From contig NC_053038.3 of assembly GCF_002575655.3 (NCBI RefSeq), positions 143,856,885 to 143,920,884 on the forward strand: a DNA stretch of 64,000 nt, given 5' to 3'. The notes under the pieces are model-generated. The model saw nothing but the letters and a program-made list of their open reading frames with translations, did not search any database and had not been told where the DNA came from. How positions within the stretch are numbered: the first letter of the stretch is position 1; every line of letters begins with the position of its first letter. Positions 31,311-42,987 of this stretch are shown here, one piece after another. Source of the stretch: Aegilops tauschii subsp. strangulata. Its lineage: Eukaryota; Streptophyta; Magnoliopsida; Poales; Poaceae. Made by a program: the position numbers and the translations under genes.

Positions 31311-33840
31311 TTACAAAGCGTATTGTTCTCCAACACCAAACTCAAGTTTAAACGCCTCCACGAGGCACGGTACATGTTGCAGGAGTTTAAACAGGAAACA
31401 AACCGCAAGCAAGTCATCCCTGGACACCGCCATCGCCCGCAAGGGATGCTCCTTCCTTGGTGGCGTCGCCTTCACCTGCACCGCCTGCTGGAGTGGCGAG
31501 ATCAGCAGCGCCGCCAGCCGAGGGCGCGGGGCCGAAGGCGCGGAACTTCTCCACCAGGGCCTCCACTTGCTCTTCATGGCTGTGTCGGCGGTTGCGCAGT
31601 GCTCGTCGTCCACAGGCTCCAGCAGCTCGTCAAGGTGGGCGGCGGGATCGTGAAGATGGAGGTGGCTGAAGACGCGCGTCAACGCGGCTGAGGATAGAAC
31701 GCGGGCTTCCCCCTCTGCCATGGGGCCGATACCGCTCACGACATCCTCAAGCGCATCCACCAGATAGGGAAGCAGCTGGGCGGGGCCCTCGTTACTGGCG
31801 GCCAGCGGCTCCTCCAGGCCCTGCTCGTAGAGCGACCGCAGTGCCATCCGAGACCTCACCTCGAGGAGCTTGAAGGTCTCGCGGTCCTCAGCTAGGACCT
31901 TTTCCTTGGCGTCAAGATCAGCCTTCTCCGCCTCGATCTTCTGCTCCGGCTTCTTCAGCCGGCTGCATTCCGCGGCCTGCGCTTTCGCCAACTCCTCCAG
32001 CTCGGTGTCGCTTCCCTGGATGGCGTCCTCCCGGGCCTTCATCTTCTCCTCCTCCGCCTTACAGCTGCGGGCTTCTTCCGCACGCTCGTTGCGCAGGGTC
32101 TTCAGCTCGGCCTCCAGCACCCGACAGCGATCCTGGGCGGCCTCGACATACATCAGCGCCACCTCGCGAGTGGCCGCTGCTTGGGCGGCGGCCTGCTTCT
32201 CCTTCTCGGAGGTCGCCGTGGCCTGGGTCAGCGCCGCCCGGACGGACACGTCAGAATGAAGCCAGCCAGAGACCAGCTCCAGGCGCCCAGCTACTAGGTG
32301 GGGGTCGGCACCCTGAAGATCTTCTCGCAGCTGGGCCATCTCAGAAAGAGCGCGCTCCAAGATGTCAGGGGAGGCAGAAGGACCTGGAACCTGCGATGCA
32401 GCAGGAGGAGGAGGAGGCAGCATCGTCACCATAGCCTGAGAGACTGGGGGCTCCTGAGCTTTGGGGACCTCAACAGCCGAACCGGACACCGGTGCCTCCG
32501 GAGCCAGCGGGGCCATGGGGCTGACTCTTCCTGAGGATGCTCCCCCGGGCCTCGCGAGGATGATCGAGCGGGAGAGGCGCAAGCGCCGACACTGCCCTTC
32601 TCCACGGAGGGAGACACGGCCGCAACAAGCGGATTGGTCCCATGCAGCACCACCACTTCCTCCTTCCTCTTCTTCGTCGCGGGCATCGGCCTAATTGCAC
32701 AACGGAGTAGCATCAAGGATCAGCGGCATAAGCAAGAACAAAATAGGACAAGAGCCCTTACTGGTCTACCGCAGCGTAGTCCCACCACTTCGTAAGCTTG
32801 AAGCCTGAGAGCGTCAAAGCCTGAGGCGCGGGCGCACGGGCTCCAGGAGCAGAAGGAGGGGCAGCAGGTGGGCCAGAAGCAACCCCAGGCTGCGTCGGAG
32901 CAGGAGCAGCATCTCGAGAGATCAACACCGACCTGCCCCTCGTCGGGATCATGGGCGGCTTCCCCCTCTGGAGGGCATCGGCCTCGTCATCTTCGTCATG
33001 CAGGGTGCAGAGGATGTCGGCCTTGCGCAAGGGGGAGGTCTCCCCCATCCCCTCGGGGGTCGCCTCCGAGTCGCGCTCCTCGTCTTCCTCCTCCTTGCGG
33101 GAGTCGCCAGAAGACACGTCCACTGGCGCCGTCGCCTCCGGGACCACAAGGGGCGCCGGCGGCACCAGCCCGCGCCCGTCAAAGGTGGGCATGGCGGCCG
33201 CAACCTGCGCCCCGTCCTTGCGACGGAACAAGGGAACGATGGCGCTCGTCGGATACTCTTGGTCGGCCCCGACCAAGAGGCGGAGACCTACATCCAGCTC
33301 CTCGTCAGAAAAGGCTCTCAACCTCAGGCGAAGCTTGTCTTCTTCGCCCCCAAGCATCCACAAGGGGCACGAGCGCGCCTGGAGTGGAGCCACCCGCAGC
33401 ATCAGGAACTCCCTCGGGAGCATGGCCCCCGTCAGCTTCGCCGCCTTCGCGTTGCCCGGCTTCAGGTTGGCGTTCATCTTCTCCAGCACCGACGTCGCCC
33501 GATCATTAGTCAGTTTTGCGCGAGACCACCCCTCGTCAGACTGGGGCATCTCCGTCGGCAGCCTCAAGCGTGGGTGGACGCACTTGCGTTCATCATGACC
33601 CACTTGCTGAAGCCGTCGACCTTCTTCCCAGCCTTTGAGATCGCGTTGGCCTTGCCGGCCGCAATGAAGTTGACGCACCCGGAGGTACGACCATCATTGA
33701 TGCGGAGAAAGAAAAAGTGGCACAGCAGAGCGACGGATGGCATCACGCCGACATACGCCTCACAGTAGAAAGCGAAGATCAACAAGAGAAGGATGGAGTT
33801 GGGATGGAGGTGAAGGGCCTGTAACCTGTAATGGCGGAGG
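31311..33840 (-). pseudogene. Antisense ORF of gypsy element A (5'-truncated)
   Basis: Reading on the minus strand from about 33,840: LRHYRLQALHLHPNSILLLL and FYCEAYVGVMPSVALLCHFF resemble the core of the 'putative gypsy type transposon' domain (PF04195) found antisense to pol in Tat-lineage elements. The next parts are SDEGWSRAKLTNDRATSVLE and RREFLMLRVAPL-like text, an acidic low-complexity exon to about 32,758, and a long Glu/Ala/Lys-rich coiled coil (about 32,300-31,620; for example ELEELAKAQAAECSRLKKPE). Intron-like gaps lie near 32,700-32,757. The N-terminus is missing, cut at the junction with element C, and there is at least one frameshift near 33,600. The cellular role of these proteins is unknown. 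The GC3-rich codon use matches element A gag. Confidence 0.65.
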
Positions 33841-36040
33841 ACAAACAGATGTGTGAAGCCACTTCTTCCGGTCCTGAGTGGTCCAACCATGTCCAAACCC
33901 CACACGGCAAACAGACAGATGAGTGGAATGGTTTTCAAGCCATTTGTGGGCTTGTGGGACATGTTTGCATAGAACTGGCAACCTTCACACATCTGAACAA
34001 TTTCCTTCATAGCTTGATTGGACCGTGGACAGTAGAATCTGGCTCGGTATGCTTTGGCCACGATGGTCCGAGGGAACGCATGGTGACCACAGGTCCCTGA
34101 ATGGATCTCATCCAAAATTAGTCGACCCTCTTCTGGATAGATACATCGCTGAGCTACGTTGGTAACTCTCTCTCTGTAGAGCTGTCCACCTATCATTGTG
34201 AAGGCCTTGGACCTACGAACGATCTGACGTGCTTTGACTTCATCTTCTGGAAGCACCTGCCTGAGCAGATACGCAATGTATGGCACTGTCCAGTCGGGGG
34301 TGATTACAAGGATCTCCATAATCAGATCAATAACTGCTGGTTCCTCGATTTCAGTCGGATTGGTAGGACTTATTGCTTGGGGAGGTTCTTCAGTAAAAGG
34401 ATCCTCTTGCACTGACGGGGAATGAAGATGCTTGAGAAACACATTGCTGGGGATACGCTTCCGAGTTGAACCTATTTTCGCCATATCGTCAGCTGCTTGA
34501 TTCTTGATTCGGGGAATTTGGTGGAGTTCCAAACCCTCAAACTTTTTCTCTAACTTCCTCACTGCACTGCAATATCCAGTCATGGCAGGGTTCCTGACAT
34601 CCCACTCCTTCATCACCTGATTGACCACCAAATCCGAGTCGTCGTAAACCATCCGAGCGAGATGGCCATATGGAACCCGTAGAGGAGTGCTTCATACTCA
34701 GCTTCATTATTGGAGGAACTAAAGTGAATCTGGAGGACATAACTGAGTTTATCACCTCTTGGGGACACCAGGACCACTCCAGCACCAGAACCATTCAACA
34801 TCTTGGATCCGTCGAAGAACATAGTCCAGTGTTTCGAGTGAACTTGAGTCGGCTGTTGTTGTTCAATCCACTTGGCCAAGAAATCTTCCAGCGCTTGAGA
34901 CTTGATCGCCTTCTTCGCTTCGAACTTGATATCCAGAGGGAGAAGTTCAATTGCCCACTTAGCCACTCAACCAGTTGCATGTCGACTATTCATGATTTCA
35001 TACAATGGAGCATCGCTAACGACTCAAACCGAGTGGTCTTGGAAATAAAGTGGAACTTTCTTCGCAATCAAATAAATTCCATAGACAAGCTTCTGGTAAT
35101 GTGGATACTTCTACTTGGATGGAGTCAAGACTTCAGAGATATAATACACTAGGCGTTGAACTTTATAGGCCTTGCCTTCTTCTTATCGATCCACTTTGAG
35201 CACTGTGCTGACAACCTGACTAGTGGCTGCAATATATAAGAGTAGAGGCTCTTTGCTATTCAGAGCAGCAAGCACCGGCTGGGTGGAAAGCAGGGTTTGA
35301 GCTCCACAAATGCTGCTTCAGCTTCAGGAGTCCACTCGAACGTATCAGACTTTTTCACTAGTCGGTAAAGAGGCAATGCCTTTTCACCGAGACGCGAAAT
35401 GAATTGACTCAATGCAGCAAGACAAACTATGAGCTTCTGAACATCATGCACACGCATAGGGCGTTTCATTCGGAGAACTGCGCCGATCTTCTCGGGATTG
35501 GCATCTATCCCTTGTTCAAAAACGAGAAAACTGAGTAACTTTCCTCCTGGAACTCCGAATGTGCACTTGGACGGATTCAGCTTGATATCATATCTTCTCA
35601 GATGGGCAATGGTTTCAGCGAGGTCAGTCGGCATGTCGGAACCTTTGCGTGACTTAACCACGATATCATCCATATACGCTTCCACATTCTGACTGATCTA
35701 AGTGAGCAGGCACTTCTGAATCATGCACATGAATGTGGCGCCAGCGTTTTTGAGACTGAAAGGCATGGTGACATAGCAAAAACACCCGAGCGGGGTGATG
35801 AAGGCTGTTTTTATTTCATCTGGCCCATACAGTCGAATCTGATGGTATCCGGAATACACATCAAGAAAGGACAAACGCTCGCACCCCGCAGTCTAGTCAA
35901 CTATCTGATAGATGCGAGCGAGCGGAAAATGATCTTTCAGGCAAGCCCGATTGATATGCTTGAAGTCAATGCAGATATAGAGTGAATTATCCTTCTTAGG
36001 GACCATGACGACATCAACAACTTCAGCTTCCACGTGTCAA
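33841..36040 (-). pseudogene. pol: Truncated gypsy pol, element C (RT, RNase H, integrase start)
   Basis: In minus-strand order: RT from about 36,035 (VVMVPKKDN; SFLDVYSGYHQIRL; TPLGCFCYVTMPF; AYMDDIVVKS at about 35,680). RNase H follows at about 34,960-34,600 (WTMFFDGSK; NNEAEYEALL; YDDSDLVVNQ), then the integrase HHCC zinc region (EIHSGTCGHH ... MCEGCQFYA, about 34,110-33,970) and the start of the catalytic core (WGLDMVGPL). TAG codons at 35,893-35,895 and 35,698-35,700 replace expected Gln residues, and a frameshift splits RNase H near 34,665. Gag, protease, the integrase core and both LTRs are absent. It is cut by foreign sequence on both sides. Confidence 0.85.
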
Positions 36041-36183
36041 GCGAATGCGAGAGGTTAGGGTATTCTTGCACATAACACCCCGGCCATGCGAGAAAGGTGT
36101 CTATTTAAAGAGATTGGATCTCAGATCCATTCGGCACCACGCGAAAAAATCCTCAGAGATTTGCTAGGAAAGATCACTCCAAC
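36041..36183 (+). promoter_or_regulatory. Core promoter of the element D antisense ORF
   Basis: CTATTTAAAG (36,101-36,110) is a TATA-type box 74 bases before the ATG at 36,184. This fits a transcript starting near 36,135. The junction with element C lies near 36,040. It shows that the antisense ORF need not rely on the LTR promoter. Confidence 0.5.
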
Positions 36184-38988
36184 ATGGCTAGCGCTCCCAG
36201 CTCCTCCTCCCTTCCCTGCGGCCCAGAAAAAGGCGAGTGGGAGAGGTGCTTCTTATCCCATGGTCAGCTGGAGAAGCTGCAAGCACAGGGATTTCTTCCT
36301 CCTACGGATCTGGACCCTGTTCGAGCGGGGTTGACCTCCTTCAATGGTGAGGCCCAGGCAGAGAATTTTCCGAATCCATCTGAGGGGGAACAAGTGTGCT
36401 TCGTCCCCTACCTGCTAAGACGCGTTGGTTTTCCAATTCATCCGTTCCTCAGAGGGCTTCTGGAGTACTATGGCCTCCAACTGAGCAACTTCACTCCGGC
36501 CTCCATCCTGCACATCGCGGGTTATGTCACTCTTTGCGAGCTATTCCTGGGTTGTGAGGCCCATTTTGAATTGTGGAGAAGGCTATTCTGCCTTGTCCCG
36601 CGTAATCACGAGGGATCAATATTTGAAGTGCGCGGAGCCGAAATATGGCGCATCGCCGAGACCGGATACCTATCCGGCACACCAAAGAAGGCATCCAAGG
36701 AGTGGCCTTCTGAATGGTTCTATATTGAGGACGTCGCACTTCCAGACCCAGTTCGGAGGGGTCTTCCCGAGTTCACAAGTGTTCCTTTGAAGAAACGCCA
36801 CAGCTGGCGCCCTCAGAGCCTCGAGGAGGAAGATAGTGTGGAAATCCGTCAACTCATGAGCAAGATAAGGACGCTCGCTCAGTCCGGATTATCGATAGTC
36901 GAAGTAATGGCAACTTCCATAGTACAGGGGGTTCAGCCACTCCAATACAGAGGGCTTCCCATGTGGCACTACAATGGGGAGGATGACGCCTCCAGCTGTA
37001 GCAGAAAGGGTCTGGACACCCCCACCGCTCTGGCCAAAATATTGGCCGAACTGTTCAAAGGGGAGGAAGAGGAATTCCTACTTATCAAGCGCATAGATGG
37101 ATTTTCGATGTACAGTCCTCCTAGCTGGGTAAGCCCCAACTCCTCTGCTCTACTCATTCCACTCCCTGAGCTACTTTCAATGAATAGTAACCCGTCCATT
37201 TATAACAACACTGGCGAAAGATTTCCAAAGGGCTTCACAGCCCCGCCCCGCAACCCGAGGGCCACAATCGGGACCTTGACCCCGGATTCGAAGAGATCCG
37301 GATATATTCATGGTGCTCGAGGACGGGGTGTTTTACTAGGCGAGCTATGACGGCATAGAAGTGGCCATCATCGCTGACTATCCCGTTCTTCTCCCAGCTT
37401 CGCACGTAAGTAGTCAGGAGACATCTCATCCGAAAGAGTTCTCTCATTCTGCCTCACCCACCACACCGTCCTGTGCTCAAAAGGGGAGGCGTTCGGCGCG
37501 CCATGCTGCCCCAGGGGTATCTCCAAAGAGAGCGGCCCCCACGCTGGGCAAGCCTTCGAAGAGGAAGGCAAACAAAGATACGGCCGAGCCTTCATCGAAG
37601 AGGTATGAATTCGCAAATATGTTCTTCAGCAGTCGCATCCAACTGTGACTTTTATGCTTGTCCTGTATCAGGAAAAGAGTTTACCGGACTATGTCTGGGG
37701 ATCCGGCCAGTCGTACTCCCAACAGCCGGGGTTCGGTCCTAGCCGAGGAGACGGGGCCCGATATGGGAGTGATGCCGAGCTGTCCTTCGGCTGAGGGCTC
37801 GGAAGATATGTCCGTCACCAACTCGGAAGTGGAGAGCGCCATGAATCATTGGTGCCGGAGGGCCGTTTTACGAGATCCCCGCTACTCAAAAGAGGCATTC
37901 AATGCCTTCAGCTCGGCTGATGCATACATTCGTGCTGCTAGAGATGGGCTTAACAGAGCCACAGTGCAGCATTTAAAAGATGTGGAGGTAAGTTTACTTT
38001 GTCCGAATATGATAACCATATGCTAGTAGCCCCCGCGACTTGAAGCAGTTAGTACAAATGATTCAAGGATCGTTGTATAACCAGGTTCTTACGGAGAAGA
38101 ATGACATGCAAGCCCAAGAGCTGGAAAAGTGTCGGACACAACTAACTGTTGTTACCGCCGAACAGGAAAAGTCCAAGAAGGCGTCCTCTGGTAATATTTC
38201 CCTCCATCGAGAAACAATAATTATATACCAGCTGTGCTAATACTGTTGCTTATCTCATAACAGGATCATCAGACCAACTGGAGGAGAATCTGAAAGCCGC
38301 TCAAATGACCGAGAAAGAGGCGAAAAGACTACACGCCGCAGGCAAGTGCATTCTGACCCGAGTGAGAGAGGAGAAAAACAAACTCCAGGATTCAAACACC
38401 CAGCTGGGCGAGGAACTGAAAGATGTGCGGGCCCAGCTGGCCGACTCCGTGAAGGAGAATAAAAGGCTGCGAGGCGGCATATTCAGTATGTGGCCGAACT
38501 TACCGTATAATAGTTCAGAGATTGAAGGAACTGATAGAGTTATGTTTGCAGGTATGCTGACGGGCCGTCCCGAAGAGGAGATGTCCGGATTGTTAGACGA
38601 TTTGCTGCAAGGGCTGTCGCAAATGCATGAGCAAGCTCGGCAGGCAATGCGGAGTGTTGCCAAGGCCTTATGGCCATCCGCCTCCCCTCCAGGGAGTATG
38701 GAGGAGCTTGTTGAGCTATTCAAGGGAGCGCGGCGGCGTATCCGATTATGGAAAATATCGGCCTGCCGGGAGGGTGTGCGAGAGGCCTGGGCCATGGTGA
38801 AAACATGGTATACAAAGCTTGATTAGAATCGCATGGCCCGGGTCGGACCTCTAGGGTCAGATGGAAAAGAAGTTCCCATTAATTTGGTATATGACCAAGT
38901 AGTATTAGCTGCCAAATATTCCCAGCAGGATTGTAAGTTAAACAGCCTGTTGGACGGTATAGAGGAGGAAATTTATGAGTCCAAGTGA
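36184..38988 (+). pseudogene. Antisense ORF of gypsy element D, PF04195-type, split by introns
   Basis: Exon 1 runs from an ATG in good context at 36,184 to a GTAAGC donor at 37,129. It holds CFVPYLLRRVGFPIHPFLRG, LLEYYGLQLSNFTPASILHI and VTLCELFLGCEAHFELWRRL, the PF04195 signature, then KEWPSEWFYIEDV. Later exons: about 37,240-37,408 (IFMVLEDGVFY*ASYDG, TAG at 37,337-37,339, donor GTAAGT), about 37,670-37,988 (ends QHLKDVE, donor GTAAGT), about 38,040-38,190, and about 38,265-38,988 (coiled coil EKNKLQDSNTQLGEELKDVR). The last exon has an in-frame TAG at 38,824-38,826 and continues 53 residues to a TGA at 38,986. The reading direction is opposite to element D pol. The function of this protein is unknown. 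Confidence 0.8.
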
Positions 38989-39820
38989 CTATGTACTTTC
39001 CTTTACATTTGTAACTCTAGCTGAATTGTAAAACGATTGTCATGGCAGACCTTTTTGCTTCAACCTCTAGACCCAAAGGTACCGAGTGTTTCCGAATACC
39101 AGAGCGGCCGAATGGACCGGGGTATGCGTGGAAACCAGGCATAGGGGTCATAGTTCCCTGAACAGACAAGTTGTATCCGGCTAGTTATGTTATATTACAT
39201 TAAGATTGTAAGAAACATCTTCCAGAGAGAATAGTTCCGTTAAGGGTTCCTTTCCCTGGGTGTCCATGCGTTAATGTGCATGTCCGAACTGTGATTGAAA
39301 AAATCGCAGTATATTTAACTGCTGGGGGTTCACAATGGAGCAAATGCAAAAAACATCTTTAATCCGCCGACCGAATATTCCCTTAAGAACGCTAGCTTTC
39401 GGCTTCACGCAGTCTGAGGTATACATCCGGATGACCCGGCACTAACAATCGCAGAGGTGCTCCCTTTATGCCCTAGCCGAACTAATGGGAATGTAGGGCA
39501 TATGCACAGGAGCCAAGCAACCCAGCTTGGCCAAAACATAAGTCATATCGATGCATATAATGGCGAAGAAAAGGTACATATGGGAAAAAACGCCAACGTG
39601 ATGAGCTTGATGCTCGGAAAATAATAATAGCAAGCTTATGTCCAAGAAGCCCCTAGGTATAATGGACGTACATATTTGAAGATGTATGCGTCAGGGGTGC
39701 ACGGTCTAACCGCATGAAAGCTTTAAGGCTAAAGAGAAAAAACGAAAAGAGAGAAAAAATGATGGAAACAACAGCGGGGGAAGGAGACGAACAAAGAGTT
39801 CGGTGCTGGGCATAGAATCT
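38989..39820. other. Element D spacer between the antisense ORF and pol, no gene
   Basis: This is where the antisense ORF (plus) and integrase (minus) converge. The sequence is of mixed composition with no frame or repeat that I can assign. It would hold the 3' UTRs of both transcripts. Confidence 0.5.
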
Positions 39821-42800
39821 TCAGAGTCCGGCCGCATTCCAGGGGTTCGGCTCTAGGCGATTGTCTGACGCATCACGCAGGCGGTACGCTCCTCCGGTGA
39901 GAACTTCGTCAATGATGAAGGGACCCTCCCACTTGGGCTTGAGTTTGTCCTTTTTCTTCTCCGGCAGGCGTAGAACGAGTTCGCCAACGTTATAAGTCTT
40001 GGCCCGCACTTCTCTGCTTTGATACCTGCGAGCCTGCTGTTGATAAAATGCGGAACGGGCTCTTGCGACGTCGCGCTCCTCCTCCAGGGCATCTAAGCGG
40101 TCCTGCCGATCAAGCTCGGCCTCTCTCTCTTCGTACATGCGCACTCGAGGTGAGTCATGAATAATGTCTCAGGGTAACACTGCCTCTGCGCCGTACACCA
40201 TGAAGAAAGGTGTGTATCCAGTAGTGCGATTGGGCATGGTCCGCAGCCCCCAGAGTACGGAGTCGAGCTCCTCAACCCAGTGCTTGTCTGATTCTTTCAA
40301 AGACCGCACTAGTCTAGGCTTGATGCCGCTCATAATAAGACCATTGGCTCGTTCGACTTGACAGTTTCTTTGCGGATGATAGACAGAGGCGTAATCGAGC
40401 TTGATGCGCAGATTAGTGCACCAGGTTTTCACTTTGCCGGCTGTGAAATTGGAGCCGTTATCAGTGATGATGCTATGTGGAACGCCATAACAGTGTACAA
40501 CACCAGATATGAATTCTATCACCGGCCCGGACTCGGCCGTTTTAACTGGTTTGGCCTCTATCCACTTGGTGAATTTATCCACCATGACCAGCAGATGTTT
40601 TTTCTTATGGCTTCCTCCTTTAAGGGGTCCAACCATAAACAGTCCCCAGACCGCAAAAGGCCAAGTGATGGGGATTGTATGTAGGGCAGTGGGGGCATAT
40701 GGCTTTGGTTGGCAAAGAGTTGGCATCCGACGCAACGTTGGACAAGGTCCTGTGCATCTGCTCGGGCCGTCGGCCAATAAAACCCTGTACGGAAGGCCTT
40801 GCTAACAAGGGCCCGAGCTGCGGCGTGGTGCCCGCCGAGACCGGCATGAATCTGAGCCAGGACCTGCCGCCCCTCCTCCTCGGAGATACATCTTTGAAGG
40901 ACTCCGGTCGCACTTTTCTTGTAGTGCTCTCCGTCGTGAACCTTGTAGGCCTTCGAGCGCCGGACAATGCGGTGGGCCTCATTCTGATCCTCGGGGAGTT
41001 CCTTCATATTAAGGTAGGGCAAGAAGGGTTCGGTCCATGGGGCAATGACTGCCATGATGAGATGGGCCAACGGTGTTATTTCGGTGGCTGAGCCCTCGAT
41101 TATATTGATGTGTTCGGAATCTGGGGTTGTGTTCGGATCCGGACTAGTGTTGCCGCTCTCCCCTTGCCACACCACGGATGGCTTAAAAAGCCTTTCCAGA
41201 AAGATGTTAGGTGGGACGGGGTCGCGCTTGGCGCCGATGCGAGCAAGGACATCTGCCGCTTGATTACTTTCTCGGGCCACGTGATGAAACTCGAGCCCCT
41301 CGAACCGAGCCGACATTTTTAGGACGGCATTACGATAAGTAGCCATCTTCAGATCTTTTGCATCGAAGTCTCCATTTATTTGAGATATTGCGAGGTTTGA
41401 GTCCCCACGCACTTCCAGGCGTTGTATGCCCATGGAGACAGCCATCCGAAGGCCATGCAATAAGGCCTCGTATTTGGCTGCGTGTTTATAGTCTGTGTAT
41501 AATATTTGTAGTACGTACTGGACGACGTCTCCAGTGGGGGCGTTCAAATGACGTCCGTTCCTAGTCCTGCCAGTATTTTGGAATCATCAAAATACATAAC
41601 CCAGTTGGAATATGTGCCGTACTCTTTAGGGAGTTCGGCCTCTGTCCATTCGGTGACGAAGTCAGCCAGTACTTGGGATTTAATGGCTCGACCCGGTTTG
41701 TATGTTACGTCGAATGGAAGGAGCTCAATGGCCCATTTAGCAATCCGGCCCATAGCATCGCGGTTGTTTATTATTTCATTGAGTGGTACTTCGGAAGCCA
41801 CCGTGATCAAACACTCCTGAAAGTAGTGTCGTAGCTTCCGGGATGCCATGAAGACCCCGTATGCTATCTTTTGATAATGAGGGTACCGGGATTTGCATGG
41901 TGTGAGGACAGTGGATACGTAATATACTGGCTTCTGAAGCGGGAATTTGTGTTCATCCTATTCTCGTTCAACGACGAGCACGGTGCTCGCCACCTGGTGT
42001 GTTGCCGATATGTAAAATAACATGGGTTCATCGACGTTCGGCGCGGCCAGGATTGGGTTGCTTTCCAGAAGGGTTTTTATTTCTTCCAGTCCGGCGGTTG
42101 CCGCATCCGTCCACTCGAAGTGATGAGTGCGCCGTAGGAGGCGATAGAGTGGCAATGCCTTTTCTCCTAATCTAGAGATAAAGCGGCTTAAAGCTGCCAC
42201 ACAACCGACGAGTTTTTGGACCTGTTTAAGGTCCGTTGGTGTAGCCAATTCTAACAAAGCTCGGATTTTGGTTAGATTTTGCTTCAATTCCTCTAATGTA
42301 AACAATGAAGCCCAGCAGTTTTCCAGCGGGGACGCCGAAAACACACTTTTCCAGATTGAGCTTTATGTCATATGCACGGAGGTTGTCGAATGTGAGACGT
42401 AAATCGTCCATGAGTGTTTCGACATGTCTAGTTTTGATGACGACGTCGTCCACATATGCTTACACTGTATTGACGATCTGTTTCTCCAGGCATGTTTGAA
42501 TCATGCGTTGGTAGGTGGCGCCGGCGTTTTTGAGCCCGGAGGGCATGGTGTTGAAGCAGAATGGCCCATGTGGGGTGATGAATGTTGCTGCAGCTTGATC
42601 AGACTCCTTCATTTTAATTTGATGGTATCCGAAATATGCGTCGAGGAAGCACAGTGAGTCATGTCCTGTAGTGGAATCAATGATCTTATCGATGCGGAGG
42701 AGGGGGAAGGGATCCTTGGGGCAAGCCTTATTGAGGTCTTTGAAATCGACACGCAGGCGCCAGGATTTGTCCTTCTTTGGCACCATCACTAGGCTTGCCA

Positions 42801-42975
42801 GCCAGTCCGGGTGTTTTATTTCTCTAATGAATCGGGCCTCGATTACCTTGGCTAGCTGCTCCCCCATAGCTTGACGTTTGGGTTCGGAAAAATGCGGCAG
42901 TGTTTGTTTGACTGGTTTATATCCCTTCAATATATTGAGGCTGTGTTCAGCCAACTTGCGTGGGATTCCTGCCAT
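39821..42975 (-). pseudogene. pol: pol of gypsy element D (RT, RNase H, integrase)
   Basis: Minus-strand order: RT (about 42,975-42,200; SLVMVPKKDKSWRLRVDFKD, FLDAYFGYHQIKM, TMPSGLKNAGATYQRM, AYVDDVVIKT), RNase H (about 41,850-41,100), then integrase. The integrase has an HHCC zinc region (AQIHAGLGGHH ... CVGCQLFA), a core with IITDNGSNF and QVERANG, and a C-terminal GPFIIDEVLTGGAYRLRD region. Gypsy pol order (RT-RH-IN) is intact. Damage: a stop just before the YVDD box (VNTV*AYVDD), several frameshifts, and WGLFMVGPL where the first catalytic Asp of the DDE triad is expected (WGLDMVGPL), so integrase would be dead even if translated. RT copies RNA and integrase inserts the cDNA. Confidence 0.85.
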
Positions 42976-42987
42976 GTCAGAAGGGTG

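Noticed and set aside
31237..33768. Plus-strand frames up to 256 codons opposite the element A antisense ORF
   Set aside because: The minus strand has the coiled coil and PF04195-like core; the plus frames are its GC-rich complement.
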